Source: Atherix ibis
Lineage: Eukaryota > Arthropoda > Insecta > Diptera > Athericidae
DNA length: 64,000 nucleotides
Reading direction: 5' to 3'
Assembly: GCA_958298945.1 (NCBI GenBank)
Contig: OY282610.1
Location: 27,602,167 to 27,666,166 of the forward strand
How positions within the stretch are numbered: position 1 is the stretch's first letter; every line of letters begins with the position of its first letter. Under the pieces are notes generated by a model. It worked only from the letters and a program-made list of their open reading frames with translations, was not told the origin of the DNA and searched no databases. Below are positions 27,901-36,149 of this stretch, piece by piece. Position numbers and translations under genes: made by a program.

Positions 27901-29475
27901 TAATAAGATAATAAAAATATTCAGAGAATTTTTAAAAATGAAATTTTTTTGTTTAATAATTATTGAAATATTTTTTCTTTTATGTTTTGCCTAAAAAATA
28001 TTTCTATTCTTCTAAAGGTAAATGGAAAGTTTTTCTAAATATTTAGTTTCATTTAAATGAAAATTGCAATAAAAATTCTGCTTAACATTTTTTAATAAAA
28101 TTTTTTCAAAAAAATCAGGATTTTCTACAAAATATTTTCAAAAAAATTTGGTGTTAACCTTTTTCAGAATGAAATTTTATTGGTTAATTTTTCATTAATT
28201 TTTCTTTGTTAATTTTGTATAAATATTATTAATTGTTTTTGTTTTATGAATATTTTATTTTGTTGAAATTCTTTATAATTTTTTCTATATAAATAAAATA
28301 AAAGAATTTTCCCAATAAAAAATTTTAAATATCAAATTTTGAGTAAGAAAAAAAATATATTTTCAGAAAAATAAAAATTATATTAAAAATGTTGAAAAAC
28401 ATCTAATTTTGTGGATTTTATTATTTTTCAAAAAAAAAAAAACATTTTACGAAAATATCATTTTTTAATAATAGTTTTGGTATACAATTTTTAATTATCA
28501 AAAAATCCATAATAAAAAAAAGTACAAAATTTAATTTAAAATTTTTTTTTATTTTATTTTTATTGAAAAAATTTCTATAAAACTTTTAAGTAAATTTCTT
28601 GAAATGAAATTTTTTGTATTAAAATTTTCTTGATAAATATTTTTATTCAAACTTTCTTTATAAGTTTTTATTTAAGGAAAATTTTTAATAAAAAATTACT
28701 ATTAATTTTTGTTTTTTAAACGTCACATGTAAAATTTTTAATTATAAAAAATCCATAATAAAATTCACTAAAAAAAAATCAAACTAAATATTTTTTTTTA
28801 TGAAAGTTTTTTTTTGAAAATATTTCCTTATGTGTTAAGGATTTCTTTTTCATTGAAATTCTTATAAAAAAATATTAAGTTGTGCTCATATTAATGGGTG
28901 CTTTTTCGACATGAAAATGGAAACGTTCTTTGGAAATTTTGTTGAAAACCTATTTTCTTATTGATACCATTTTTATATTAAATATTATCCAAACTAATCG
29001 AGTATAAAAGTTATTTGTTATTTAAATTGTTGCCAATCAAAAACTTACCATTCCTTTGATTCGAACCGACCAGACAATTGTTATGATCCATTTGGCACGC
29101 TGAAGTTAATTGCAAAAGATTATTGACTGAAAATTTTTTCGCATTTTCCGATCCTTTAATTCGTTCGAAAGAATTATTTTTATCCTTTTGTACAATTTCA
29201 CCACCATTCAATATTACATCGGAATGCATATGATGATGATCCTCGGCATGGGATTTTGAAAAATTTGTCTCCACATTAACTAGCGGCCCAATTGTTGTGG
29301 CATTTATCAAATTCGTATTCGTTACTTGATTATTTTGATTATTATAAATATCCTGTCTAATATCGTTCGTACAATGTGTATAGGCTGTATAGTCCTTGTT
29401 TAGTCCAAGATTTTGATGACTTAACATACTGATGGTATTGGCAATTTTCGACGCATTTATTATAGAATAACGCAC
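508..29475 (-). CDS. Prrx-class paired-like homeobox transcription factor (three coding exons)
   Basis: Exons 29475-29049 (427 nt), 1192-972 (221 nt) and 900-508 (393 nt) join with matching phases (1, then 0) and GT/AG borders to 1041 nt, 346 residues. The homeodomain is intact and of Q50 paired-like type, with the [15 protein letters not shown] helix and [14 protein letters not shown] recognition helix. The N-terminal motif [10 protein letters not shown] resembles the PRX motif of vertebrate Prrx1/2 (NFSVSHLLDL), and the C-terminal INAVRYK resembles a decayed OAR domain. From family knowledge this is a nuclear DNA-binding regulator; the fly counterpart is probably CG9876. No paired domain is seen. 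The ATG at 29475 is the first in the open frame; 5' non-coding exons cannot be excluded. The 27.9-kb first intron is filled with repeats. Confidence 0.9.
972..1192 (-). CDS. Exon 2 of the homeobox gene (first 46 homeodomain residues)
   Basis: The acceptor ccctttcag|AT precedes a short acidic/Ser-rich linker and the basic [10 protein letters not shown] start of the homeodomain. The exon stops after EARVQ with donor CAG|gtatat, exactly between homeodomain residues 46 and 47, an intron position common in paired-class genes. The open frame appears to continue past the donor as VYLFKQ, but that is intron readthrough. A spurious Met lies upstream inside the intron (MNYFPL) and is not the start of the gene. 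Confidence 0.93.
1649..2360 (-). pseudogene. mariner (DD34D) transposase remnant
   Basis: Reading the minus strand from 2360 gives a mariner N-terminus ([18 protein letters not shown], then a helix-turn-helix with [19 protein letters not shown]). A second HTH piece follows in another frame ([19 protein letters not shown]), then a catalytic-region piece with ITPSDYYLS, and a C-terminus in frame with [17 protein letters not shown] before a stop at 1649. Full mariner transposases are about 345 codons. Only about 710 bp remain, in several frames, so the DDD core is largely deleted. It appears to sit inside an older DD41D remnant on the same strand. Confidence 0.8.
2374..3085 (-). mobile_element. 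DD41D-type ITm transposon remnant
   Basis: The minus strand at 2860-2910 reads like the first-Asp region of the DD41D copies elsewhere in the window (a GGYVNK-type motif). At 2520-2610 it encodes [20 protein letters not shown], the transposase C-terminal signature shared with the copy at 45.7 kb. The 5' end at about 2950-3085 resembles the ends at 8.4, 20.3 and 34.2 kb (a CTTTAAAATGAATAA-type end). The middle is deleted. The adjacent mariner remnant may have inserted into it. Confidence 0.6.
3110..5045. repeat. Tandem array, ~205-bp monomer, about nine copies
   Basis: The motif CTGTCAGAATTATTTGAAAA and close variants occur at about 3161, 3368, 3561, 3794, 3999, 4202, 4410, 4615 and 4838, a spacing of 193-233 bp. 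Each unit also carries a GCGGAAATTTCGGAAAGC-type block and AAGAAAAAGCAAATTTTCCC, separated by A-runs. Two insert-bearing variants (with CTAAATTTTTCC) account for the longer spacings. There is no coding capacity and I could not relate the unit to a transposon. Confidence 0.88.
5060..6700. other. Non-repetitive intronic island
   Basis: Base composition is more balanced than the surroundings and no tandem structure is seen. It includes GGCGTACGCGACTATCCG around 5848 and TGCTAATTAGTTGCATTACG around 6448, where ATTA/TAAT cores resemble homeodomain sites. Open frames here are short and lack splice or family support, so no gene is called. It could be regulatory DNA of the host gene, but this is inference. 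Confidence 0.35.
6841..7960 (-). mobile_element. mariner element rearranged into a fold-back with ~120-bp inverted arms
   Basis: The minus strand from 7839 encodes a near-continuous mariner transposase beginning [13 protein letters not shown], with HTH segments ([26 protein letters not shown]). Further C-terminal pieces lie at 7197-6958 ([27 protein letters not shown]). The C-terminal end is missing. In its place, 6841-6965 is an inverted copy of 7820-7955, the element's own 5' end including the MDQRIC start. The second catalytic Asp is replaced: HHNNAPAH instead of HHDNAPAH. It is therefore dead. Confidence 0.82.
6958..7839 (-). pseudogene. mariner transposase pseudogene of the fold-back element
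   Basis: It starts at ATG 7839 and stays open for 147 residues to about 7396. A frame change near 7400 is followed by a run to 7305, then a run at 7197-6958. The second Asp of the DDD triad is Asn (HHNNAPAH); the third Asp region PDLAPCDFF is present. No first-Asp motif is cleanly readable. The C-terminal quarter is absent, cut by the inverted arm. Confidence 0.8.
8215..8460 (-). mobile_element. Short DD41D-like remnant
   Basis: The minus strand at 8215-8270 reads a degenerate first-Asp region ending in DxYVNK. The segment 8410-8455 carries the end sequence CTATAAAATGAATAAT seen at the other DD41D copies. It is too decayed to place boundaries. Confidence 0.4.
8990..10400. repeat. Degenerate edge of the 154-bp satellite
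   Basis: Imperfect copies of GCTCATCACTGAACAAAATTTT and CTGCTCAATACAGAACAGAA recur at irregular spacing, with the same A/T background as the array that follows. It is best read as the diverged margin of that array. Confidence 0.6.
10400..14960. repeat. Intronic satellite, ~154-bp monomer, about 30 copies, with a ~760-bp higher-order repeat
   Basis: The motif ACTCATGACTGAGCAGAATC or a variant recurs at about 10406, 10568, 10718, 10876, 11030 and on to 14857, a mean spacing near 154 bp. Each monomer also holds AAGAAATTGTAATTATTTTC, AACGAAAATTTTAGGATGCA and TTCTTGGTTACAG. A five-monomer block repeats at 11312, 12071, 12831, 13590 and 14366 (about 760 bp); the 12.07-12.83 and 12.83-13.59 kb blocks are almost identical. 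The short open frames in it are by-products of the repeat. Confidence 0.92.
14965..17140. other. Non-repetitive intronic sequence
   Basis: No tandem structure, family motifs or supported exons. The 15.05-15.40 and 16.30-16.68 kb parts are more GC-balanced (for example GCCGTCGCGATTCCCGTGAC near 16630). Short open frames at 15.87-16.45 kb overlap on both strands without codon bias or homology that I recognise. Confidence 0.4.
17150..19080. repeat. Second, strongly diverged block of the CTCATTACTGAGCA repeat family
   Basis: Variants such as CTCATTACTGAGCAATATTT, CTCAATATAGAACAGAAATT and CTCAACACAGAACAGAAATT recur irregularly. They match the 9-15 kb array in motif but not in regular period. Probably an older part of the same array, split off by the unique 15-17 kb segment. 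Confidence 0.65.
19180..20320. other. Unique intronic segment
   Basis: It contains a short balanced-composition stretch at 19.28-19.32 kb (ACTGCCGCACCCACCAACTG). The rest is AT-rich. No gene or repeat is supported. Confidence 0.3.
20325..22050 (+). mobile_element. DD41D transposon remnant with an internally amplified transposase segment
   Basis: The left end (TTATTCATTTTATAGTTTGG) is the inverse of the ends at 8.45 and 34.25 kb. The body is a six-copy tandem repeat. The right part (21590-21900) resembles the downstream transposase region of the copy at 23.6-24.4 kb. Each repeat unit reads, with stops, a [13 protein letters not shown] ... GSKDPQVI stretch, corresponding to the first-catalytic-Asp region (SDEAHF...GYVNK...NPQV) of DD41D transposases. 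The Asp codon has become Asn. Confidence 0.7.
20437..21582 (+). repeat. Six-copy ~190-bp tandem array inside the DD41D remnant
   Basis: Units start at about 20437, 20627, 20817, 21007, 21200 and 21391 and end at 21582. Units are close to identical (for example GGCGTGGTGGATATGTCAAT and GGCTCTAAAGACCCACAAGT in nearly all). A single diverged counterpart of the unit lies in the copy at about 23690-23865, so the unit is ancestral and the amplification is local. Confidence 0.92.
22545..22670. repeat. Small fold-back (~29-bp arms)
   Basis: CTATTTACTTTGCCGTCGGT near 22556 is mirrored by ATACCGTCGGTAAAGTAAAT near 22641, with two or three mismatches and about 60 bp between the arms. A third partial copy (ATACCGTCGGCAAATCAATA) follows at about 22677. 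It could be a decayed MITE. Confidence 0.55.
23630..24440 (+). mobile_element. DD41D transposon remnant
   Basis: It contains one diverged unit of the 190-bp segment amplified at 20.4-21.6 kb. Transposase-like pieces follow in changing frames: [33 protein letters not shown] (the third-Asp region, with Asp changed to Gly) and [12 protein letters not shown] (C-terminus). Stops and frameshifts make it non-functional. Confidence 0.65.
24720..25455 (+). repeat. GAAGAT/GAAGAA-rich low-complexity tract (~735 bp)
   Basis: Purine-only trinucleotide repeats (GAA, GAT, AAA and GTA variants) run for about 735 bp. Translations give long Glu/Asp/Lys runs on one strand and Phe/Ser runs on the other, in several frames, with no flanking exon signals. 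I treat these as artefacts of the microsatellite. The 24.52-24.72 kb flank is unusually GC-balanced for this intron and might be part of the same mobile or duplicated block. Confidence 0.85.
25700..28900. repeat. Very AT-rich sequence with a diverged ~0.5-0.7 kb direct duplication
   Basis: About 27150-27600 and 28057-28540 are alignable, sharing for example AATGAAAATTGCAATAAAAA and CCCAATAAAAAATTTTAAAT, with an offset of 907-940 bp. The rest is A/T-homopolymeric with no genes. Confidence 0.6.
29049..29475 (-). CDS. Exon 1 of the homeobox gene (N-terminal region with PRX-like motif)
   Basis: The exon encodes residues 1-142 plus one base. It starts [10 protein letters not shown] and is Asn/His-rich and probably disordered. 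The PRX-like motif [10 protein letters not shown] lies near residue 118. The splice donor reads AATG|gtaagttt, leaving phase 1, which the AT at the start of the homeodomain exon completes to an Asp codon. Base composition is clearly less A/T-homopolymeric than the flanking intron. Joining it to the homeodomain exon 28 kb away rests on strand, phase and the Prrx-like motif order. The link is strong but not proven without RNA. Confidence 0.82.
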
Positions 29476-29499
29476 AAATACATTCGAAAATTATTTTAC

Positions 29500-30330
29500 G
29501 CGAAATCTTTTTTTATTTTCACACTTTCACAAAAATATAGCCAATTATCTTTTTTTCGAGATAAAAATATTTAACCAAAAAAAAAAAAAAAAACAAATGA
29601 GATAAAAAGAAATTTTTGAAGAAAAAAAACCCAACAAATAGCTTAAATGTCTGATGGTACGATCGGTTGAAAATTTGTCAAATTCCTCGATCCGATATTA
29701 GATTAAGAGAGCGAGAGTTAATTTAATTAGCACTTTGCAATCCGTTTCTTGTGTAAATTTATTGTTAAATTAGCAAAACACAACCGTTTAATTAGAGTTA
29801 ATTACTATTCAACACTAACAACCCAATTGCCAGACGACTACTGAAACGAATTCGATTCGAGTCGATAGGATTGCGCATACCCGCTATTATCATCTTCGGT
29901 GATCATCTCTAAACTAAATTTTAGACCAGCCACGATCAAGGATCTATTTTTAGAAGTCATTTTAAGATAGTCATTCTAATTTTGATTGGTTGGTATATTA
30001 TTAGAGGGCGTACCCTCTAGGCGGAGTCCCAAGTAAATCTAATAAAACATTTTGTGGACGACTAACTGACTATCCATCCGACAAACTGGCGGAAACATTT
30101 AATAAGAAAAAAGAAAAGTAAAAAAATTAGACAGAAAATGGGAAAAATTCCAAAAAAAAAAATTGATTTTCTTTATGTTTTTGTAAAAGAAAATTTACTA
30201 TCGAAAATAAATATATAAACGCTTTTATTACTATTAGCATTTTGACTTTTAAATGGCAATTTAACAAAATCTCCTTAATAAACATTGAAAACGATGACAT
30301 TAAAGAAAAACAAATTTCAAATAATTTCTG
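29500..30330. other. 5' flank of the homeobox gene
   Basis: Nearest upstream sequence of the first coding exon. It includes a more balanced stretch at 29640-30060 with GAGTTAATTTAATTAGCACT (ATTA cores). A promoter or 5' UTR may lie here, but no TATA/Inr arrangement is clear enough to call. Confidence 0.3.
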
Positions 30331-30339
30331 AACTCATTG

Positions 30340-31370
30340 ATTATATAGGAAAATTCATTAATAATAAAAATCAGACATCTTTTTTTTCAAAATATTTTCA
30401 AATATTTTTGTACATTTTATTTGTAAAAAATAAAGCAATTTGTTTAATTGTTAAGTAGTAGCAGTTTTTATTTTTTGGCCGAAAAGTGAAATTTTTTGAA
30501 GAAAAACGAATTTTTTAAATTTTTGACCAACGCTTGAATGATGCCGGCTAGTTTGTTGTTCGGGTCCGCAAAAATTCAAAAAGGTGGCGCACAAATCAGC
30601 AAGACCATATATGGAATCTTCGTTCAGTTTGTTGCTCCTGGTAGCACTACTGCCAGGAGATTCCATAGTTCGCTGACGGAAAACTCTCGTAGGGGCAAAG
30701 GGGCACACTTAAATTATTTGGCCGCGGAGTGCCAAAGGGCTGTTTCGGCAAAGGCCAGGGAGAGAAGGATCATCGAAGTCTCTCCCATAAAACTCGATTA
30801 CTTTTTCGTAGGTTTTTTTGGACTATTTAAATTTTTTTTTTAATTTTGCTTTTAAATAATTTTGAAATATTTTTTCAAAATTTTAACCCTCCCAATTTGT
30901 ATACCTTCCTCCTCAATTCGTATTCCTTACCTTTTGACGGGATAATTTTTTTATTAGTAAATTTTTTTTTGCTATTTTTTTTTACCGGTCTTTCTTCTTT
31001 CTTCTTCTTTCCCTCTCATGGAGATATTAACGCCTTATATGTTCTGACATAATTTTTTTTCTGGTTGTGGTGGGTATGGAAGCAACAATTTGCACACAAT
31101 TTAAACACACACGCCACCTTCATCCCCTACAAGCTTACCTAGCAGAATAATGTGCTCTCCGAGTATGGGTCCTAATTTATATTTTTTGTAAATTCAAATT
31201 TTAATGACTTCCTCTCCCTTACAACACCCAAAATATACTACGTATTTTTTTTTATAAATCATAACACCCTTAAGGTAGTTGTCTAGGTTTTTCTTTTCGA
31301 AGCACACCTCGAAGACTTCAACTGGAATTGTCTCTACCTCCTCGGTTACACTTCTTTGAATATCGTCGAT
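30340..31370. repeat. Left copy of a ~1 kb direct repeat
   Basis: It starts at GATTATATAGGAAAATTCAT and runs through AAAGCAATTTGTTTAATTGT, GGCCGAAAAGTGAAATTTTT, GGCAAAGGCCAGGGAGAGAA and TGTGCTCTCCGAGTATGG to CTCCTCGGTTACACTTCT. All of these recur in order about 2.45 kb downstream. It lacks a ~100-bp segment present in the right copy. Short open frames within it are not recognisable. Confidence 0.85.
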
Positions 31371-31477
31371 AATACCAAGCGGACGCCGTTTTAAGTGGGT
31401 TTTTTTATCTTGGGGAAAAAACCAACGAACTTATAGCATTTGAAGGGTTATTGGGGGGAGAGGAGGGGGATGGAGAA

Positions 31478-32170
31478 CTATACAAAAACTCGTTGAGGAA
31501 GATGGCCGTGTGACAAGAAAAAAATAACTCTTTTTTTGAGCCTTTTAAGGATTTCTATGTTCAAATTTTGCTTATAAAAAATGTTAATTGTCGGTCTAAC
31601 CACACGATAGTCCTTACTTGTTCTACATTTTCCATAAATTTTCGATATTGAAAATTTTTCAATTTTTTCTGAGGCTTCCAAGAAGAGCTCATAAGAGCCT
31701 AGACTTGTTTCACATTTTCGTTAGACCTCCCTGAGTGAGATTCGTCTTCTACTGCTTCAACAGCCTTCGAAAATGCCTTATTTTCATGATGGAAAAACTT
31801 GTGATCTTAATAAGGAATGCTCCCAATAGCCTCATGGCAATTGTTCGTAGCTAGGAAACTACAGGAATCCACTTTTCCGGCAATAAGCCGTTGATATAGA
31901 TAGCCGTGTTAAAGTAGAAATGTCTGCAATGTCCGATCCGATCCAAAAAACCCTTTTTTATAAGTCTTCCAATGAGCCTTAAAGTCAATCGACGATCTAA
32001 CCTCACAAAATAGCACTCACTCGTTCCATATTTTCATCACTTTTTTCAAAACCTAACTGAGTCATCCACAGCTGCTTGGCCCTCCAAAAATATATACTTG
32101 CATCGAAAATCTTGTGCTCTTGATAAAGAATTTATTCCCCAAAGGGACATTAAAATTTTCATAGGTCAAC
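31478..32170 (-). pseudogene. mariner-like transposase N-terminal remnant, internally duplicated
   Basis: The minus strand reads, in broken frames, a mariner HTH linker twice: VEDESHSGRSNENVKQV with VRTIV.LDRQLT (31480-31780), and VDDS...SDENMERVSAI with VRLDRRLTLRLI (31930-32080). Stops and frameshifts are many. It lies between the two ~1 kb direct repeats. Confidence 0.5.
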
Positions 32171-32469
32171 TTGCATACTTTAAACGAACAGCTTCACCAC
32201 GTATCACGCTCTATAGGGTCACTAACAGAAGGGATTAACGTACAAGATATAAGGACCGCGGGTGAATTTCTATTCTCACTCAATATAGCACCTTTTGACT
32301 ACCCTTTACCATGATCTTTGCTAAGCTCGCTTTAAAATGCGGTCTTGAGATGTGCTAAAGATACCTAAAACTTCTGGAAACTGCAAGACCGCTGGCTGAA
32401 GATCATTTAAAATAATAGCCACTTTATATTTAAATAAAAACGATTTTTTTTATAACAAAAATTACGAAT

Positions 32470-32720
32470 ACTTTCCAATCATCATCAACTGCGTGACAAC
32501 CGGTAGTCAGGTCTAAGCCCGCATCCAGTTCGACATTCCCAGCATGCTTTGGCGTTCTGACTAACGCCTTCTGGGACTGTCGACTTTCCAAACAGGATCT
32601 TACTCATTAATACAGATTAAGTGCCTAGCCCACCGTAGCCTGATGAGCTTAATTTGATCAACAACCGGTCGGTCGCGGTAAGGCTCCAGAATCTGCGAAT
32701 ACCTTAATTTTTTTTTTGAT
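32470..32720 (-). mobile_element. Non-LTR retrotransposon tail fragment
   Basis: The minus strand contains IKLIR...LRWARHLI with a following DPVWKVDSPRRR-type stretch, the C-terminal arrangement (RWxGHVxRM ... RRRGRP) of many endonuclease/reverse transcriptase LINEs. Only about 80 codons remain, in shifting frames. Confidence 0.45.
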
Positions 32721-32789
32721 TTTATATAAAAGTCCGACGTAATTTAAAGTTCGTAAGTCCAATAGTTGTCAATAACGTCCGATAAGTTG

Positions 32790-33900
32790 TAGATTATATA
32801 GGAAAATTCATAAACTATAAAAAGCAGAGATCTTTTTTTTTCAAAATATTTTCAAATATTTTTGTACATTCTATTTGTAAAAAATAAAGCAATTTGTTTA
32901 ATTGTTAAGTAGTAGCAGTTTTTAGTTTTTGGCCGAAAAGTGAAATTTTTTGAAGAAAAACGAATTTTTTAAATTTTTGACGAATGCTTGAATTTGTCAC
33001 AACAACGGCTAGTTTGTTGTTCGGGTCCGTCTTGGGTTCGATGTAGCGATGAGTTGGAAGTACCTGTGTTGTTATAGTAGGCTTGTCAATGGTATTGATG
33101 ATTTGTTCGTTAACAAAAATTCAAAGAGGTGGCGCATAAATCAGCAAGTCCATATATGGAATCTTCGTTCAGTTTGCTGCCTCTGATAGCACTACTGCCA
33201 GAAGATTCCATAGTTCGCTGACGGAAAAACTCTCGTAGGGGCAAAGGGGCACGCTTAAATTATTTGGCCGCGGAGTGCCAAGGGGCTGTTTCGGCAAAGG
33301 CCAGGGAGAGAAGTATCATCGAAGTCTCTCCCATAAAACTCTATTACTTTTCTAAGGATTACTTTTCCGTAGGTTTTTTGGGCTATTCAATTTTTTTTTA
33401 AATTTTGCTTTTAAATAATGTTGAAATATTTTTTCAAAATTTTAACTCTCCCAATTTGTATTCCTTACCTTTTAACGGGATATTTTTTTTATTTAAAAAT
33501 TTTTTTTTGCTATTATTTTTTACCAGTCTTTCTTCTTTCTTCTTCTTTTCCTCCCATGGAGAAATTAACACCCTATATGTTCTCGAATGATTTTTTTTCC
33601 GGAAGTACCAATTTGCACACAATTTTAACAAGACCAGACTCTGTCACTCCCCCCCCCCCCACCTTAATATACGGATAAAACTACCGATAAGCATACCTGG
33701 CAGAATAATGTGCTCTCCGAGTATGGATCATATTCCTGTAGAATTTTACGTTCATGGAATTTTTATTTTTTTTAAATTCAAATTTTAATGCCATCCTTTC
33801 CCTTCCAACACTCAAAATACACTACGTATTGTAATGCCATCCTTTCCCTTCCAACACGTTGTCTCTACCTCCTCGGTTACACTTCTAACAGTCTCTCCTT
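32790..33900. repeat. Right copy of the ~1 kb direct repeat
   Basis: Same order of landmarks as 30340-31370, plus an insertion around 33010-33110 (after TTGTTCGGGTCCG). It has a C-run (33649-33661) and a local duplication near 33790/33840 (ATGCCATCCTTTCCCTTCC). The pair, with a 1.4-kb interior, could be terminal repeats of a non-autonomous element or a segmental duplication. Confidence 0.85.
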
Positions 33901-33969
33901 CTTCATTTTCAAAGAAATACCATCCACTATCACTTTTATATCAAAATACACATCAGAAAATTATATTTT

Positions 33970-34260
33970 ATAGATATAATAGCTTTTTTATAATTATTTA
34001 AAAACTTTATATAAAACAATTTTGTTTATTAACGTGTCTACCAAGCCAGAAATGAGACTCACGTTGAAGAAAATTTTGTGCGAAACATCAACTACACTAT
34101 GTTTGTAAAAAGTTTTATAATTTCAATAACCTATAATAAATAATCTAATATATTAAATGGCAAATTATAATATAATTAACGATTATTTTAAATAGTATCT
34201 ATTTTTAATAACTATCAAATGACAGAGCTATATTTTCCAAACTTTAAAATGAATAATTAA
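33970..34260 (-). mobile_element. DD41D end fragment
   Basis: The minus strand at about 34030-34070 reads SHFWLGRHV, like the first-Asp region. The 34210-34255 segment has the shared end sequence CAAACTTTAAAATGAATAAT. Confidence 0.45.
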
Positions 34261-34632
34261 ATATTTGGTTTGGTATCAGCCCAGGCAGACCTGGCAATCG
34301 AAGTTAGAAGGAGGGTCGATCCTCAGACTTATTTTTAAAATAATCAAGATCAGTCTATAATAACATATTTTTAATAAGATAAAGGACTTTTAAATTTAGA
34401 AATGGAAATTCATTCGTTTTTCCTGATGAGTCTAAATTTAATTTGTGTGGTTCCAGCTGTAAGGCAACAGGTTAGGAGACCTGGACGGCAGAAGTTCAAC
34501 CAAGCGAACAATGAAGATAGGTGGCGGTAGCGATGTGGTCTGGGGTTGCTTCTTTGGATAAGGGTTTGGACCAATTCATAGTATAGGTCTTCTCTCGACA
34601 GGGTATTGGACCAATTTATCGTATAGAAAGTA

Positions 34633-36002
34633 TAAGGTTTTCCAATAAGAGTGATATGATTTCTAAGTCACATTTAGGCTATTTGTAATATGTCATGATT
34701 TATCTTTCTTTTCCATTATATTCAGTAATGCTTACAATTTTATCATAAAGAGATATACATAAGAACAACATTTACAAATTATTCAATTTTATTATCAAAA
34801 TAATCGTTCCCCAATTGCAACTTTTCGTGCGCTTTTGCCATTTTATGGTCGTAATAATCGTCCAACTGTGCTCGCTATTTGTCGAATTGTTAAAAATTTC
34901 GAGCGTACATTTTCTTTACATAATGCTTAAGTGCCAATAAGACAAAGAACAACTCGAAGTAATGAAAATATTGCTGCTGTTCAGGCACGTGTTGCTGAAG
35001 ACCGCAATTTGTCGATTCCAAGACGTTCTCAAGAATTGGGACTGTCTCAAACCACAACCTGGCGGATTTTGAGAAAGGATTTGGGCTTGCATCCGTATAA
35101 AATTAAAACTGAAGCCATTGGACCACCGTTAACGTCGTGAATTTGCTGATTTTTCTTGGAACAACTTGAAAACGATAACGATTTTTTTTAAGAAAATCAT
35201 CTTCTCCGATGAGGCTAACTTTCATCTGAGTGGTGCGATAAATAAAGAAAACTGTCGATTCTGGTGCGAAGAAAATCCACAAATTATTCATGAACACCCA
35301 TTAAATTCACCTAAATTGACAGTTTGGTGTGGTTTTTGGTCTGGTGGAATCATCGGTTCGTACTTCTTTCAAATTGAAGCTGGTAACAGCGTTACTGTCA
35401 ATGGAGAGCGGTTTATGTGTAGATCAATGATAACCTACTTTTTATGGCCGAAATTGGAAGAAGTTAATCTTGACAACATCTGGTTCCAACAAGACGGGGC
35501 TACGTGCCACACAGCACGTGAAACAACCGAATTATTGCGACAAAAGTTTGGAGATTCGATTATTTCAAGAAATTGTAACATGGAATGGCCTCCAAGAAGT
35601 TGTGATTTAACACCATTAGACTGTTTCTTGTGGGGTTATTTGAAGTCATTGGTCTTTAACAAAAAACCAGACTCTGTTCAAGCTTTAGAAGTTAATATTC
35701 TAACTCTCTTCAAGCTTTAGAAGCTAATATTCAAATGGCCTGCACGATTTCTTTTGCAGGAACGAATTCGATTCATGACATACGACTTGATTTAATGGAA
35801 AAATTGCTCGAAAATTGGGTTCATCGAATTCGTTCCTGCATAAGAAATCGTGGAAGCGATTTGAATGACGTTTTATTCAGAACTTAATTGTATCGATTGT
35901 ACTTCATATTAAATAAAAAACATTTGAATTTCCTTAAAAATTAGTGTGGTTTTCTTTTTTTTTTAAAAAGAAATCATATCACTCTTATTCGAAAACCCTT
36001 TA
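34633..36002 (+). mobile_element. Nearly complete DD41D (ITm) transposon with terminal inverted repeats
   Basis: Left terminus AGGTTTTCCAATAAGAGTGA and right terminus (reverse complement) AGGGTTTTCGAATAAGAGTG continue in common through ATATGATTT, giving ~28-bp TIRs. The flanks are TA or TATA, a typical target duplication. The homologous unoccupied site at 37785-37826 (ATAGAAAGTATAAAGAGATC) supports the borders. Length is about 1.37 kb, right for an ITm element. Confidence 0.85.
34763..35886 (+). pseudogene. DD41D transposase, broken by a stop, a tandem duplication and an inverted duplication
   Basis: The N-terminal reading (LQIIQFYYQNNRSPIATF) leads to a TAA at about 34928, then continues in frame with RQRTTRSNENIAAVQARVAE and an HTH (SIPRRSQELGLSQTTTWRIL). 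A small frame break near 35130 precedes the catalytic core. All three acidic residues are present: SDEANF, QQDGATCHT and LTPLD, with 41 residues between the second and third, which defines DD41D. After 35700 a 29-bp tandem duplication shifts the frame. The C-terminus (RLDLMEKLLENWVHRIRSC) then continues to a TAA at 35886. About 340 residues originally. Confidence 0.82.
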
Positions 36003-36149
36003 TAAAGATATCCGATAACTAAAGGGGCATTTTCCAAAGAGACATGCTTCTTTATGTGGCATATTGGGAATGAAGATGGTAAAAACTTGACTGGAAGAGT
36101 AGAACTTCGACATTCTGAAATGGACGGCGTAATCTCAGTACAAAATATT

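Larger units (their letters stand above)
1193..29048 (-). other. Giant first coding intron of the homeobox gene (~27.9 kb)
   Basis: Bounded by donor gtaagttt at 29048 and acceptor ctttcag ending at 1193. It holds two mariner remnants, at least four DD41D remnants, three tandem arrays, a GAAGAT-rich tract and long A/T-rich stretches. Some islands, at about 5.1-6.6, 15.0-17.0 and 19.2-20.3 kb, have more balanced composition. No other convincing host coding exon was found inside it on either strand. Confidence 0.82.
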
